Origin: Aedes albopictus | Taxonomy: Eukaryota > Arthropoda > Insecta > Diptera > Culicidae | DNA: 64,000 nucleotides | Direction: 5' to 3' | Assembly: GCF_035046485.1 (NCBI RefSeq) | Contig: NC_085136.1 | Location: 77,827,734-77,891,733, forward strand | Shown: positions 34,537 through 44,852 of the stretch, in pieces | How the letters are laid out: every line of letters begins with the position of its first letter | How positions within the stretch are numbered: the stretch's first letter is position 1 | Made by a program: the position numbers and the translations under genes | The notes under the pieces: model-generated | Database searches by the model: none | Told to the model about the DNA's origin: nothing | The model's input: only the letters and a program-made list of their open reading frames with translations

Positions 34537-36294
34537 AATAGTTGGCGTTGAAACTGCCAAAATTTTAGCAAAGATATTTTCTTCTTTGAATTATAGGCTG
34601 TATACTGATGCGGGGAACAGTTACATGGCCAGGTAAATTCATCATTCGTTTCCGGCATTTGACAATTTCATCAAAAAATATTATTTCTCCAAGATTATTG
34701 TTTGAGAACCATCGTGTTTGAACTACAATACCAAAAAAAAATGTAACTAATCATATTGAAAAATGAGATTTCCCACTACATTTGATTCAACAAATCAATT
34801 ATGAATTACCACGTTCAAAAGAATATTAATTAGCACTGCAATATTAAGTAATATCTCAACAACATAGAGAACGCAACACCAAATAGAAACATTTTAATTA
34901 CCACCGTACCGTGCCTAGATGCAACAGTAGAGCAAATGAATTCAATTCATCAAACCAATCCGTCAAAGAAAATCCATTCATGGACCGCTGCAACGGACGA
35001 TGCACTTCATATCCATCAGTAGCGGCACAGAGCTTTATGGACCCGCGGGCTAGGATGACAGTTTAATTTTCACGGCGCGGCAGTCAGCGACAAGAGACTT
35101 GAACGCGACCGCGCCGCACCAAGAAACGAACCTTCATTGGAACGAAAAATTTCAATCATCTCTATTCACATATGAATTGAATACGCGCGTAAGCAAGCTT
35201 AGACAAAATCGATTATTGCAACACACATGCAAAATTAAAGCCACCACCTGGCTGGCTGCCCGGAGTAGCCACTGCTGGCTAGTGGCCACGTTGAGGTAGG
35301 GTTGGCTTGGGCCCCAGGTAGTCATAAAGATTAGGCTTTGTCTCTGACGACGATGATCGCAGCTCGATTGCGTCAAGCTGAGTTTTATAGGTGCCTCGCT
35401 AGTACAAATTAACTAGTTTTACATTTTCGCATTTCTCTATCGATATATCTTTATGGATGGAGAAATGATCATCTAGCAGCGCCTAGCCACACAGAGAAGG
35501 AAATTGAAGATCGGGGACGCAGATTACTCGGAAAGGCGTGTTACAAAATCGATTCTGTCATAGCTCTGCGCTGGTGGGCAAATTTCAATGGAGTGTGCGA
35601 CATGCTTGCGGACGAATCATGGAGTCATCATCACCATCGTCGTCGTGGATTCATTCCGGATAAACAAATACGCAACACGAACGACCTTGTACGGCATTTT
35701 ATCTGCATACATATCTAGGGGGGAATCTTCTCTCCGTCGAGTCATTAGCGCCTCCAGTTTGATCGGTGTACCCGGCCGGACGATCGCAGATTTGCTGGAA
35801 GTGACTCAAATGCTTGCAAACCTCACTTGTGAATTGTGATCGTTTGACATTTTGACCATGTCGCATCTTCATGCATACACCAGACCAGGAGAGGAAAGTA
35901 CGACATTGCGGTGGCATCATATGGAACTGGTTTTGATCTTACCTACATCGACCGGTAATAATATGAAACCGATCGCAGACGATGATCGTCTTTCAGAGAT
36001 TGAGAGAGGCTGACCCGTGGAATGCGGTTTCGTAGTCATACTAGCCGGTGAATTACTTACAACTGACTAGCATGGTGTGCCCTTTCACAAGGTGGTAATT
36101 CATAAATAAGACGTGAATTATGGTACACTGTTCGCTTCCAACGATATGTCGTATATTATTACTAAATTGATAAAAATGTACAGTAGACGTTACACGGGAA
36201 AAAAACCGTTCCCGGAAACATGACCAAAAAGTCATAAAATATGCCGCTTCATGATATCATGACAACCAGTCATGTCAGTTTTGGGCTGCAAAAC
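34537..36294. other. Low-repeat intergenic stretch
   Basis: This 1.75-kb stretch contains few recognisable transposons. GC-rich patches lie at 35035-35130 (including GCGCGGCAGTCAGCGACAAG) and 35560-35790. Open frames are short and match nothing known. It could hold regulatory DNA of an outside gene, but I have no direct sign of that. Confidence 0.3.
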
Positions 36295-36905
36295 GGTGAG
36301 TCGATAAGGAGAGCGTCCAGCATACCTCTGGTCCTCACAAATTCCTACATGATGCTTCCACGGGTCAAGCGATGGCAAAGACCGCCAGTTAAGAGTTGTG
36401 TGCTTAACTGGTAGTCTAGCCTTGTTGTCCTTCTGACTTCAGCTAAATAGATTGAGGAGGTACGACCTAAGCGTCTGTTCACCAAGGCTCAAGCAGCGTT
36501 TGTTCAGGCATCCAGCGGCTGAAATGCTGTATGGCGTCAGCCATACCCAAGAAGGCAGCCCTTCTTCTTCTTCTTTCTGCTCTACGTCCCTTCAACTTTG
36601 TGTTCTTTGAGCGTTTCCACAGTTATTGATTGAAGGGCTTCCTTTGCCTGCCATTGCATGAATTTATATTTTGTGTGGCAAGTGCAACGATACACTATTC
36701 CCAGAGAGTCGAAAAAACTTTCCCGACCGGGATGGGAATCGAATCCGCCGTCTCCGGATTGGCGATCCATACCCTTAACCACTAGGCTAACTGGAGACCC
36801 AAGAAGGCAGCCCCTTCAACGCAATGTAGGCAGCGCGGCCACGGTATGGTGGCCTGCTGAACACTTTCAAACACCAAGAAAAGCAATAGTAGAGTATACG
36901 GATTG
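36295..36905 (+). pseudogene. RTE/JAM1-like 5' leader, split by a SINE
   Basis: Sequence such as CTTCCACGGGTCAAGCGATG and TTCTGACTTCAGCTAAATAG matches the minus-strand leader of the RTE copy at 58830-59045. The leader continues beyond the SINE at 36562-36796 with GTAGGCAGCGCGGCCACGG. No endonuclease coding follows. Confidence 0.6.
36562..36796 (-). mobile_element. Complete tRNA-derived SINE with 17-bp TSD
   Basis: On the minus strand: head GTTAGCCTAGTGGTTAAGGG, B-box GCGGATTCGATTCCC, body GAATAGTGTATCGTTGCACT, and a (GAA)n tail seen on the plus strand as CTTCTTCTTCTTCTT at 36561-36575. Flanking copies of ACCCAAGAAGGCAGCCC lie at 36545-36561 and 36797-36813. All parts of the family are present, so it is the reference copy in this window. 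Confidence 0.9.
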
Positions 36906-36929
36906 AATCAATGGATATAGACTAGCATT

Positions 36930-37045
36930 GGGCATGTTTGGCTCAGACATCGATTTTTGTGAATCGATTCGAATCGGACTAGCAGAATCGATTCACCGAT
37001 TTAATCGAATGCTTTGAATCGATGTTTTCGCATCGATTCGATATT
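36930..37045. repeat. Cluster of ATCGATTCG motifs
   Basis: At least four ATCGAT cores lie within about 90 bp, in near-palindromic surroundings such as AATCGATTCGAATCGG. This may be a small MITE or a cluster of DRE-like sites; neither can be settled from sequence. Confidence 0.45.
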
Positions 37046-37149
37046 ATAAAATTTTGCAACACAATAAAATACTCCGTTTGCAGTATGGAGTACAAGTTCA
37101 TGGGATGATTTATTTGTCTAAATAAATTTATTATCAAAAATACAGATTG

Positions 37150-39300
37150 TCTTTGGAAGCATTCCTGGATGAACCTGTGTTTCTGGTGGAATTCCTGCAG
37201 TAATACCTGAATGAAATCCTTAAGGAATCCCTGGAGGAATTTTAAGATGAATGCCTGGAGCATATTCTGGAAGAAATCTTGAAAGAATCCCTGGATGAAC
37301 TACTGGAGGTTTCCCTAGAGGAAATCTGTGAGGAATTCTTGGAAGAACTCCTGGAGGACTTTTTTGGAAAAACCGCTGGAGGAATCCCTGAAGCAAATTC
37401 TGGAGGAACCTCAGGAGGAATTCCTCGGAGGATTTTCTGGACAAATTCCTGGCGGAATCCCAGGCGGAATTCCTCCTGGAGAAATCTCTAGAAGAATTCT
37501 TAAAGAAATCCCTGAGTGAATCCCTGGAGGAACCTCTAGAGGAATTCCGGGAGGAATTCCTGGAGAAATTTCTGAAGAAATTCCTAGAGGAATTTCCCGA
37601 GAACTATTTCAGGAGGAATTCTTGGAAGAATCGTCGAAGTAATTTCTGGAGTAATCTCTGGAAGAATCCTAAGAGAATCCCTGGAGAAATTTCTGAAGAA
37701 ATTCCTGGAGGAAAACCTGGAAGAAATCCCGGAGGAATCCCTGGAAAAATCCTAGAGGAATTCCTGAATAAATTCCTGAAAGAATTTCTGAAGGAAACCA
37801 TGGAGGATTTCTTAGAGAAATTCCTGAAGGAATTGCTGTAGAAATTTCCGAATGAATTTCACGAGGAACTCCTGGATCAATTCCTGGAAGAGTTGCTGGA
37901 GGAAATCCTGAAGGAGTTCTTGGAGGAATTCCTGAAGAAATACCTGGGGTAATCCTTGAAGAAATTCTTGGTGAAATTCCCGGAGGAGTCCCTGGAGAAA
38001 TGTCTGGAGGGATACCAAGAATAATTCCTGGATGAATTCCGGGAGAAATTCCTGGGGGCATTTCTGAAGGAATCCTTGGAGGATTCCTGAAGAAATCCTT
38101 GAAAGAATTCCTAGGAAAATCTTAGAAGGAATTCATGCAGGAATTGCTGGAGAAATTTTTGGAATAATTCGTGGATAACCTCCGGGAGGAATTCCTAGGG
38201 AAATTTCTGAAGGAATCTCCAGAGGATTTTTTGGAGAAATTTCTGGAGAAATTGCCGTAGGTATTGTGGAGGAATTCCTAAAGGAATTGCTGTAGGTTAG
38301 GAGCAATCTCAAGAGGAATCCCTGAAGGAATGCCTTGAGGGGCCCCTGTAGAAACATGCCTGTAGGAATTCCTGCAATCTCTAGAAAAAATCCTTGAGAA
38401 ATCTCTAGAGGAATTGTAGGATGAATCCCTGTCTACATTCCATGGTGAATCCCTGGAGGAATCCTTAGAGAAGTCTTTGGAGGAATTCCTGAAGCATTTC
38501 CTTGAAGTACTACTGCAACACTTTCAGCACGAAACCCTGGAGGAATCTCTAGAGGATTTTCTTGAGATATCTCAAGATCAATACCTATAGGAATCTCTGG
38601 AAAATTTGCTAGAGGAATTGCTAAAGGTATTCTTGGATGAATCTCTGTGAGAGTTTTAAGAGGAATCCATGTAGTAATTCCCAGAGGAATCCTGGAGGAA
38701 TTTCTGGAGGAATCCCTTGAGGAATTCTTGGAGGAATCCCAGGTATAATTATAAATCCTGATAAAATCCAAGGATCAATTTCTTAGGGAATTCTAAAAGG
38801 AGTTCCTGAAGAAATCCCAGGAGGAAGTACTGCAGAAATCGCTGAAATTCCAGGGGAAATCCTGAAGAAATCCTAAAAAGAGTACGCAAAGGAACTTTTG
38901 GAGCAATCCCTGAAGCAGTTCCTGAAGTAATTCATGGAGGAGTTCCTGAAGAAACCCAAGGAGGAAGCTTGAAAGCAATCTCAAGAGGAATTCCTAAGGG
39001 AATCTCTAAACAGTTCCTGGAAGAAGTCTTAGATTAATTCCTGGAGGAGTTTTTGATAGAATTCCTGAAGGAATCCCAAGAAGGGTTCTGGGAGGCTTTT
39101 TTTTATAATCCTGGAAGTTGTTCCCCAAAGAATCACAGGAGGAATTCCCAGGTAAATCCCTAGAGGAATCTTGGAGAAATTTGTGAAGAAACCCCATGAT
39201 GAATCCTGGAAGCAATCCCATTCCTTAGGGAATCTCACGAGAGTTTTCTTAGCGAATTCTTGGAAGAATTTATGTAGGAATCTCAGGATAAAATTTGAAT
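37150..39300. repeat. Degenerate 12-bp array, locus 6 (largest)
   Basis: About 2.15 kb of units such as GAGGAATTCCTG, GAAGAAATCCCG and AAGGAATTGCTG repeats cleanly every 12 bp in its central part (for example 37862-37933). The minus strand is open for 130 codons at 37669-38061 as PGIS/PGIP tetrapeptides and another frame reads QEFL repeats. The open frames follow from the period, and no gene is called. No transposon ends bound the array. Confidence 0.9.
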
Positions 39301-39381
39301 AAATTCATGTTTGCTGTAGTTTCTGGACGAATTACACAGCGCAACAAAATTTAACTATTGGTCTGTCGCAACAGCAAACTT

Positions 39382-39536
39382 CCCAGTCAACCAGTGATCG
39401 TATAAGATGTTGCATAAGATGTTAAAGTGGAAGCGATATGCGTATATTTTACATGCGCTCAAATGGAGGCATGCACGCATATGGCCTCCACTTTATCATC
39501 TTATGCAACATCTCATACGATTACTGGTTGTCTGGG
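39382..39536. mobile_element. 155-bp palindromic MITE (CCCAGTCAACCAGT ends)
   Basis: CCCAGTCAACCAGTGATCGT at the left is the near complement of the right end ACGATTACTGGTTGTCTGGG. The arms continue through AAGATGTTGCATAAGATG and are nearly perfect to the centre. It abuts the left end of the next element. Confidence 0.9.
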
Positions 39537-40013
39537 TTATGTGTCTCCGACAGATTTTGGGCCGCTGAATCCGAATCCGGGCTCAGATTTGCTCCAGCAC
39601 TTCACAATTTTGAGCTATACCTCAATTTATTGGGCGCAATATGCGATTTTGGGCTTTTTTGTTTGCTTGTAATTAAATAGGCATGGAAATAGATGCTGGG
39701 TCATTAGGCCGAAGGTCATTAGGCCGAATGGTCATTAGGCCGAATGGTCATTAGGCCGAATGGTCATTAGGCCGAATGGTCATCAGGACGAATTGAAAGT
39801 TAGCCGTTATTTTTACCTTTTCCAACAATTTTTGCCAAAAACTTGTTTAACAATGAAACTAGAAAGAATAGTCTATGTTTTAAAGAAGGAAAAATTTATG
39901 AATTGAATATCAGCAGTTTCAGCGCCAAAAACTTTTTTGGCAATGATACTGGAAAGAACAGCCTATATTTAAAAGAAGGAAAAATTCATGGGTAAAATAT
40001 CAGTAGATTCAGC

Positions 40014-40327
40014 ATCAATAAAGTATCTTCGTGCATGTCCCACGATACACACATGCAAAATGGTCTTTTGCAGAGGAAGGTCTCAGTTATTAACTGTGGA
40101 GAAGCTGAGCTGAGAAGCATCTGTCTCAGTGGGGACGTAACGGCAAGAAGAAGACCCAATGACCATTCGGCCTGATGATCATTCGGCACAATGACCATTC
40201 GGCCTAATGACTATTCGGCCTAATGACCATTCGGCCTAATGACCATTCGGCCTAATGACCATTCGGCCTGATGACCTTCGGCCGAATGGCCTTCGGCCTA
40301 ATGACCTTCGGCCGAATGGCCTGACAC
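40014..40327. repeat. 314-bp direct repeat, copy A
   Basis: The copy is identical base for base to 44853-45166. It contains a SINE body (ATAAAGTATCTTCGTGCATG ... AACTGTGGAGAAGCTGAG) and the right minisatellite array, ending TGACAC. It lies directly left of the LINE. Confidence 0.97.
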
Positions 40328-40725
40328 ACATTTTACGGCTTTTCGGGCCCATATGAAGTTGATCACCAATATCAACTTCTTTTCCCGATCAGCCTAGATA
40401 GCTGTGTAGTGTCGGTAGCGGTTAGTTCAACTGGCTAAGAATAGCACTACGGACCGCCTGTTCCAGTGGTAGGAATCCACTAATCAGGTGACCCCTAATT
40501 CATGGTGTTATGCGGCTTTATGCTTACCGTGCCTAGGAATGAATGGCTAGGGGGGTCTAATAAAAACCTAACCGCAAACGGAGCCTGTGGAGTACCAGGG
40601 CACCCTCCACAGTATTTGCCCTTACTGTGCTAACCGGAGCAATAGCGTGGTGGACCTTGTGTTTCTCCGAGACAATCAGCTGCCCTTCTTCAATCTCATA
40701 CTTGAGGCTGAATAAGGGCGGGATT

Positions 40726-40920
40726 ATGAAGATGTTATTAATTAGTTTAGATTTTCACCTATATGGTTTCGCATTATGCGTTTTACACAGTGTATTCTGT
40801 GCATCCTCGCCTTTGGCGCACTCAATTCGATACCGATCTGGCTTTATTGTTGCTGTTCTTTTTTGTGCTGTGATTTTTAAGAGTTTAATCTTGCCTAGTT
40901 TGGGTAGTGGCTACGGTTAG
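40726..40920 (+). CDS. Short upstream ORF of the LINE
   Basis: An ATG-initiated frame of 64 codons plus stop lies in the leader. It reads MKMLLISLDFHLYGFALCVL and includes a hydrophobic stretch, and its TAG at 40918 lies inside the open ORF2 frame. There is no RNA-binding or zinc-knuckle motif, so it is not a usual ORF1. It could be chance, or it could serve a termination-reinitiation route for ORF2. Confidence 0.35.
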   Translation: MKMLLISLDFHLYGFALCVLHSVFCASSPLAHSIRYRSGFIVAVLFCAVIFKSLILPSLGSGYG

Positions 40921-43900
40921 GATAGCTCAGATCAATCTTCAGCACAAAAGAACAGCAACGATCAATCTTTGTAGACTTATGCAAAATGGTACAGCCCAAG
41001 TGGCGTTAGTCCAAGAACCTTACTTTCGTAAGGGGAATTTCTATTTAGGAAACCTTGTGAATCCGGTGTTTGCTACTTTCAGTAAAAATGAAATGGCAAA
41101 CTCACGTGTCATGCCTCGAGCATGTGTGCTTGTCAACAACGCAATCGTTGCTACACTCATCTCTGAACTAACTACCAGAGATGTATGTGCTATCATAATA
41201 GATGTATCTGTTGGAAACCTCAACAGGAAATACGTTTATTGTTCGGTTTATTTACCGCATGATGAGCCATCCCCTACGGATGCTTTCAAGCAAGTCATTG
41301 CATACTGCACTTCAAAAGGCCTTCCGCTAATTGTTGGTAGTGATGCTAATGCTCACCATATAATCTGGGGCAGCTCAGACATCAATTTGAGAGGCTCCAG
41401 TTTGATGGAATACTTGAGTAGTACAGATCTTGGATTACTTAACATAGGCAACCGCCCAACCTTCATGGTATCTGGTAGAGAGGAAGTGTTAGACATAACG
41501 CTTTGCTCTAGCAGAATTAGTCATGAGCTGACCAATTGGCATGTGTCAGATGAAGAATCTTTATCTGATCATCGTTACATCTTGTTTGAACATGTGAATT
41601 TTACTTCGCAAACTTTGCGTTTCAGGAATCCCCGGTCAACCAACTGGGATCTCTTTACCGATTTGGTTGCAGCCAAATTTCATGGATACTCACCATCAAT
41701 TGACACTCCAAGTGATTTAGATGATGCCGTTGATACTACAACGGCCTTCATCATGGAAGCTTTTGAAGAAGCCTGCCCTCTGCGGTCTGTGAAGACCACA
41801 AGAGGAACCCCTTGGTGGAACTCCGATCTGGCGAAGCTCAGGAAACAATGTAGAAAGAGTTGGAACAGACGACGTTCGGCTGGATCGGAGGCTTTCAGGT
41901 CGGCTCGCAAGGCCTACCAGAAAGCTCTTCGGTCTGCTGAACGATCCGGCTGGAAAAACCTTTGTACAAATGTTTCCAGTCTGAGTGAAGCCAGTCGATT
42001 GAACAAAATCCTTGCAAAATCTAAGGATTTTCAAGTGAACGAACTTCGTTTGCCAAATGGTGATTTCACTTCCTCTGATGAGGAAGTTTTAGAATGTTTA
42101 TTCAGTACACACTTCCCCGGATGTGTGGATATTACATCTTCGGATGAACCTGATGTCTTTTCTTGTAGTTATGATTCTTTAGCTTCGGCTCGGAGTATCA
42201 TAACTTTAGAATCGATTGAATGGGCACTTAATAGCTTTGCTCCTTTCAAATCTCCTGGGGCAGATGGGATTTATCCTATTTTGCTTCAGAAGGGATTTGA
42301 TCATTTCAAACATGTTTTGAAACAACTACTTGTTTGCAGTTTTGCTACAGGGTATATTCCCAAATCCTGGCGGGATATTACTGTGAAGTTTATTCCGAAA
42401 GTGGGTCGCGCGTCGTATGAAGAAGCAAAGAGCTTCAGACCTATCAGTTTGACCTCTTTTCTTCTGAAATGCTTAGAACGCATTGTGGATCATCACATCC
42501 GTGATGTTTATTTGGCCAATGTGCCTCTTCATGTGAACCAACATGCTTACCAATCTGGAAAGTCCACTGTGACTCTTTTACACAAAGTTGTTTACGATAT
42601 CGAGAAGGCATTCGCTCAAAAGCAATCCTGCTTGGGTGTTTTCTTAGATATCGAGGGTGCCTTTGACAACGTGCCTTTCGATGCCATATTGGAAGCCGCA
42701 CGGGGTCATGGTATATCTCCAATGATTTCCAATTGGATTCACCAAATGCTCAAAAACCGACATCTCTTCTCGACATTGCGTCAAGCGGCGATTAGGAAAT
42801 TGAGTGTTTGTGGATGCCCCCAAGGGGGAGTCTTATCACCACTTTTATGGAATCTCGTAGCAGATACGCTATTGAGGCAACTCAATAATAGCGGTTTTCC
42901 TACTTATGGTTTTGCCGACGACTACCTAACATTGTTAGTCGGTATGTGCATCAGCACCCTTTTCGACCTGATGCAAAACGCTCTTCAGGTAGTTGAGGGT
43001 TGGTGTCGCCCATATGGCCTTTCGGTAAATCCGAGTAAAACATCTATTGTTCTTTTCACGGAAAAGCGAAACCGTAATGGTGTTCGAACTTTACGTCTCT
43101 TTGATTCTGAAATCAATGTGACTGAACAGGTAAAGTACGTTGGAGTCATTCTTGATTCCAAGCTTTCCTGGACACCTCATGTTGAGTTCAGAATCAAGAA
43201 AGCTTGTATGGCCTTCGGGCAATGCCGGCGAACCTTTGGTACAACTTGGGGTCTAAAACCCAAGTATATCAAATGGATCTACACAACTGTTGTTCGGCCA
43301 ATATTGGCCTATGGATGTCTTGTGTGGTGGCAAAAGGGCGAAGTGAGAACGGTCCAATCAAAGTTAGGCCATCTCCAAAGGATGTGCTTAATGGCGATGT
43401 CTGGAGCGTTCTCTTCAACTCCCACGGCAGCGCTCGAAGTTCTCTTTGACGTTGTCCCACTACACATTCATCTCAAACAAGAAGCACTTTCTTGCACTTA
43501 CCGTCTATGGGTACTCGGTTTACTAGAGGAAACTCCTGTGAACCGCAGTTCAACACACACCTCGTTGTTTCCACTTTTGGTGAATTGGGACAAAGTTGTC
43601 CTTGCTCCAAGTGATCTTACAATTGCTTGTAATTTTCCATATAGGACATTTTCCACGAAATTCCCTTCCCGGGAAGAGTGGACATCTGGTTATCTGGAGA
43701 GAAGTATTTCAGACGGCATCGTATGTTACACTGATGGCTCCCTTCTAGAAGGTCGAGCAGGTGCTGGTGTTTATTCTCGTGAGCTAAGGCTGTATCAGTC
43801 TTATTCACTTGGCAGACACTGCACCGTTTTTCAGGCCGAAATCTTTGCTCTTATGTGCGGAGTGCAATCAGCACTTCAGCAGCACGTAATGGGCAAAGTA

Positions 43901-44551
43901 ATATACTTCTGTTCAGATAGCCAGGCTGCTATTAAAGCACTTGCTTCGGCCAACTCCAGGTCGAAGATAGTTATCGCTTGTCGAACTCAAATCGAGGAGC
44001 TGAATTCAGCAAACGCTGTTCACCTTGTATGGGTACCTGGCCATTCTTCCATCGCTGGAAATGAATTGGCTGATGAATTAGCTCGCACTGGAGCATCACA
44101 TGACTTCATTGGCCCTGAGCCAGCTATTCCGGTATCCAAGTGTTGGGTGAAGCTTCAGATTGACACCTGGGCTGCCACTCAGCACAAACAATACTGGAAT
44201 AGTTTGGAGTCATGTCGTCAAACAAAATTGTATTGTACTGAGCCATCTCTAGGGGTGGCAAAGTATCTAACAAATCTGTCAAAGCAGAATTGCAGCATGC
44301 TGGTCAAAGCATTGACTGGCCACTGCCGACTCAGTTATCACATGGCGAATATTCAGCAAGCTGATTCATTTGCATGTGATAGCTGTGAATCCGATTATGG
44401 AACTTCGTATCATTTAATATGTAACTGTCCAGCTTTTGTGCAATTGCGTTTCCGAGTACTCGGGAAACACTTATTTAGTGAAACTGACTTCAGAAACCTG
44501 AATCTTCAGGACGTTCTGTTGTTCTTGACCCGCTGTGGTAAAGAGCTATAG
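40907..44551 (+). CDS. LINE ORF2: endonuclease, RT, RNase H
   Basis: An uninterrupted frame of 1214 codons. Residues 1-225 form an APE-type endonuclease (VQEPYF with E37, SDANAHH 145-151, SDHR 220-223). RT occupies about 450-760, with FRPISLTS, motif A GVFLDIEGAFDNVP (577-590), GCPQGGVLSP (636-645) and catalytic FADD (669-672). RNase H (938-1060) keeps YTDGS, E978, SDSQ with D1004, and GHSSIAGNELAD. A C-terminal CDSC-H-C-type knuckle lies at 1157-1174. All catalytic residues I can check are present, so the enzyme could be active. The stated start is a GTG; the frame opens after TAA at 40886, and its first ATG is at 40979, after conserved endonuclease residues, so initiation is unusual. Confidence 0.92.
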   Translation: MATVRIAQINLQHKRTATINLCRLMQNGTAQVALVQEPYFRKGNFYLGNLVNPVFATFSKNEMANSRVMPRACVLVNNAIVATLISELTTRDVCAIIIDVSVGNLNRKYVYCSVYLPHDEPSPTDAFKQVIAYCTSKGLPLIVGSDANAHHIIWGSSDINLRGSSLMEYLSSTDLGLLNIGNRPTFMVSGREEVLDITLCSSRISHELTNWHVSDEESLSDHRYILFEHVNFTSQTLRFRNPRSTNWDLFTDLVAAKFHGYSPSIDTPSDLDDAVDTTTAFIMEAFEEACPLRSVKTTRGTPWWNSDLAKLRKQCRKSWNRRRSAGSEAFRSARKAYQKALRSAERSGWKNLCTNVSSLSEASRLNKILAKSKDFQVNELRLPNGDFTSSDEEVLECLFSTHFPGCVDITSSDEPDVFSCSYDSLASARSIITLESIEWALNSFAPFKSPGADGIYPILLQKGFDHFKHVLKQLLVCSFATGYIPKSWRDITVKFIPKVGRASYEEAKSFRPISLTSFLLKCLERIVDHHIRDVYLANVPLHVNQHAYQSGKSTVTLLHKVVYDIEKAFAQKQSCLGVFLDIEGAFDNVPFDAILEAARGHGISPMISNWIHQMLKNRHLFSTLRQAAIRKLSVCGCPQGGVLSPLLWNLVADTLLRQLNNSGFPTYGFADDYLTLLVGMCISTLFDLMQNALQVVEGWCRPYGLSVNPSKTSIVLFTEKRNRNGVRTLRLFDSEINVTEQVKYVGVILDSKLSWTPHVEFRIKKACMAFGQCRRTFGTTWGLKPKYIKWIYTTVVRPILAYGCLVWWQKGEVRTVQSKLGHLQRMCLMAMSGAFSSTPTAALEVLFDVVPLHIHLKQEALSCTYRLWVLGLLEETPVNRSSTHTSLFPLLVNWDKVVLAPSDLTIACNFPYRTFSTKFPSREEWTSGYLERSISDGIVCYTDGSLLEGRAGAGVYSRELRLYQSYSLGRHCTVFQAEIFALMCGVQSALQQHVMGKVIYFCSDSQAAIKALASANSRSKIVIACRTQIEELNSANAVHLVWVPGHSSIAGNELADELARTGASHDFIGPEPAIPVSKCWVKLQIDTWAATQHKQYWNSLESCRQTKLYCTEPSLGVAKYLTNLSKQNCSMLVKALTGHCRLSYHMANIQQADSFACDSCESDYGTSYHLICNCPAFVQLRFRVLGKHLFSETDFRNLNLQDVLLFLTRCGKEL

Positions 44552-44852
44552 GCTCTCTTTACGCTTTATGCATTATCACAGTGCCCTTCTCAGGGCGCTG
44601 TTCGCACCCATTGTGGCACGCTTATGCGTTATTACAGTGTCCTTTTCAGGACGCTATGTGAACCCATTGTGGTACGCTTTTGCGAGTATGACGATCCTAT
44701 TCCCTTACCTGTCCTTTCCCATCTCCTATCCTTTTTCCTTCCCTTCTCCGTCAGGTAAATGATGAATAGGCTCGTGTTCATGGCGATGGCACAAATTTCC
44801 CAAATGGAGGAGAACGTGCCTCTAGAGCCGACCTACTGATACCTGATACCTG

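Larger units (their letters stand above)
40328..44852 (+). mobile_element. I/LOA-like LINE, complete-looking copy
   Basis: The 4.5-kb element has a 5' leader of about 580 bp, an intact ORF2 (40907-44551), a 3' UTR with a duplicated 60-bp segment (44561-44620 and 44621-44680), and a terminal TGATACC tandem motif instead of poly(A). The presence of RNase H and the lack of poly(A) fit the I/LOA group (Lian-like); that name is a judgement by domain order. Copies 1 (4302-7497) and 3 (22300-22515) are relatives. The 5' border is defined only by where the flanking repeat stops. Confidence 0.85.

Noticed and set aside
37669..38061. A 130-codon open frame on the minus strand, rich in PGI repeats
   Set aside because: It follows entirely from the 12-bp period, which keeps all frames free of stops by chance; other frames and the other strand are open too, and there is no start context, splice site or domain.
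40627..40920. A 97-codon frame upstream of the LINE ORF2
   Set aside because: Its first codon is GTG; only the ATG-started part from 40726 is listed, and with low confidence.
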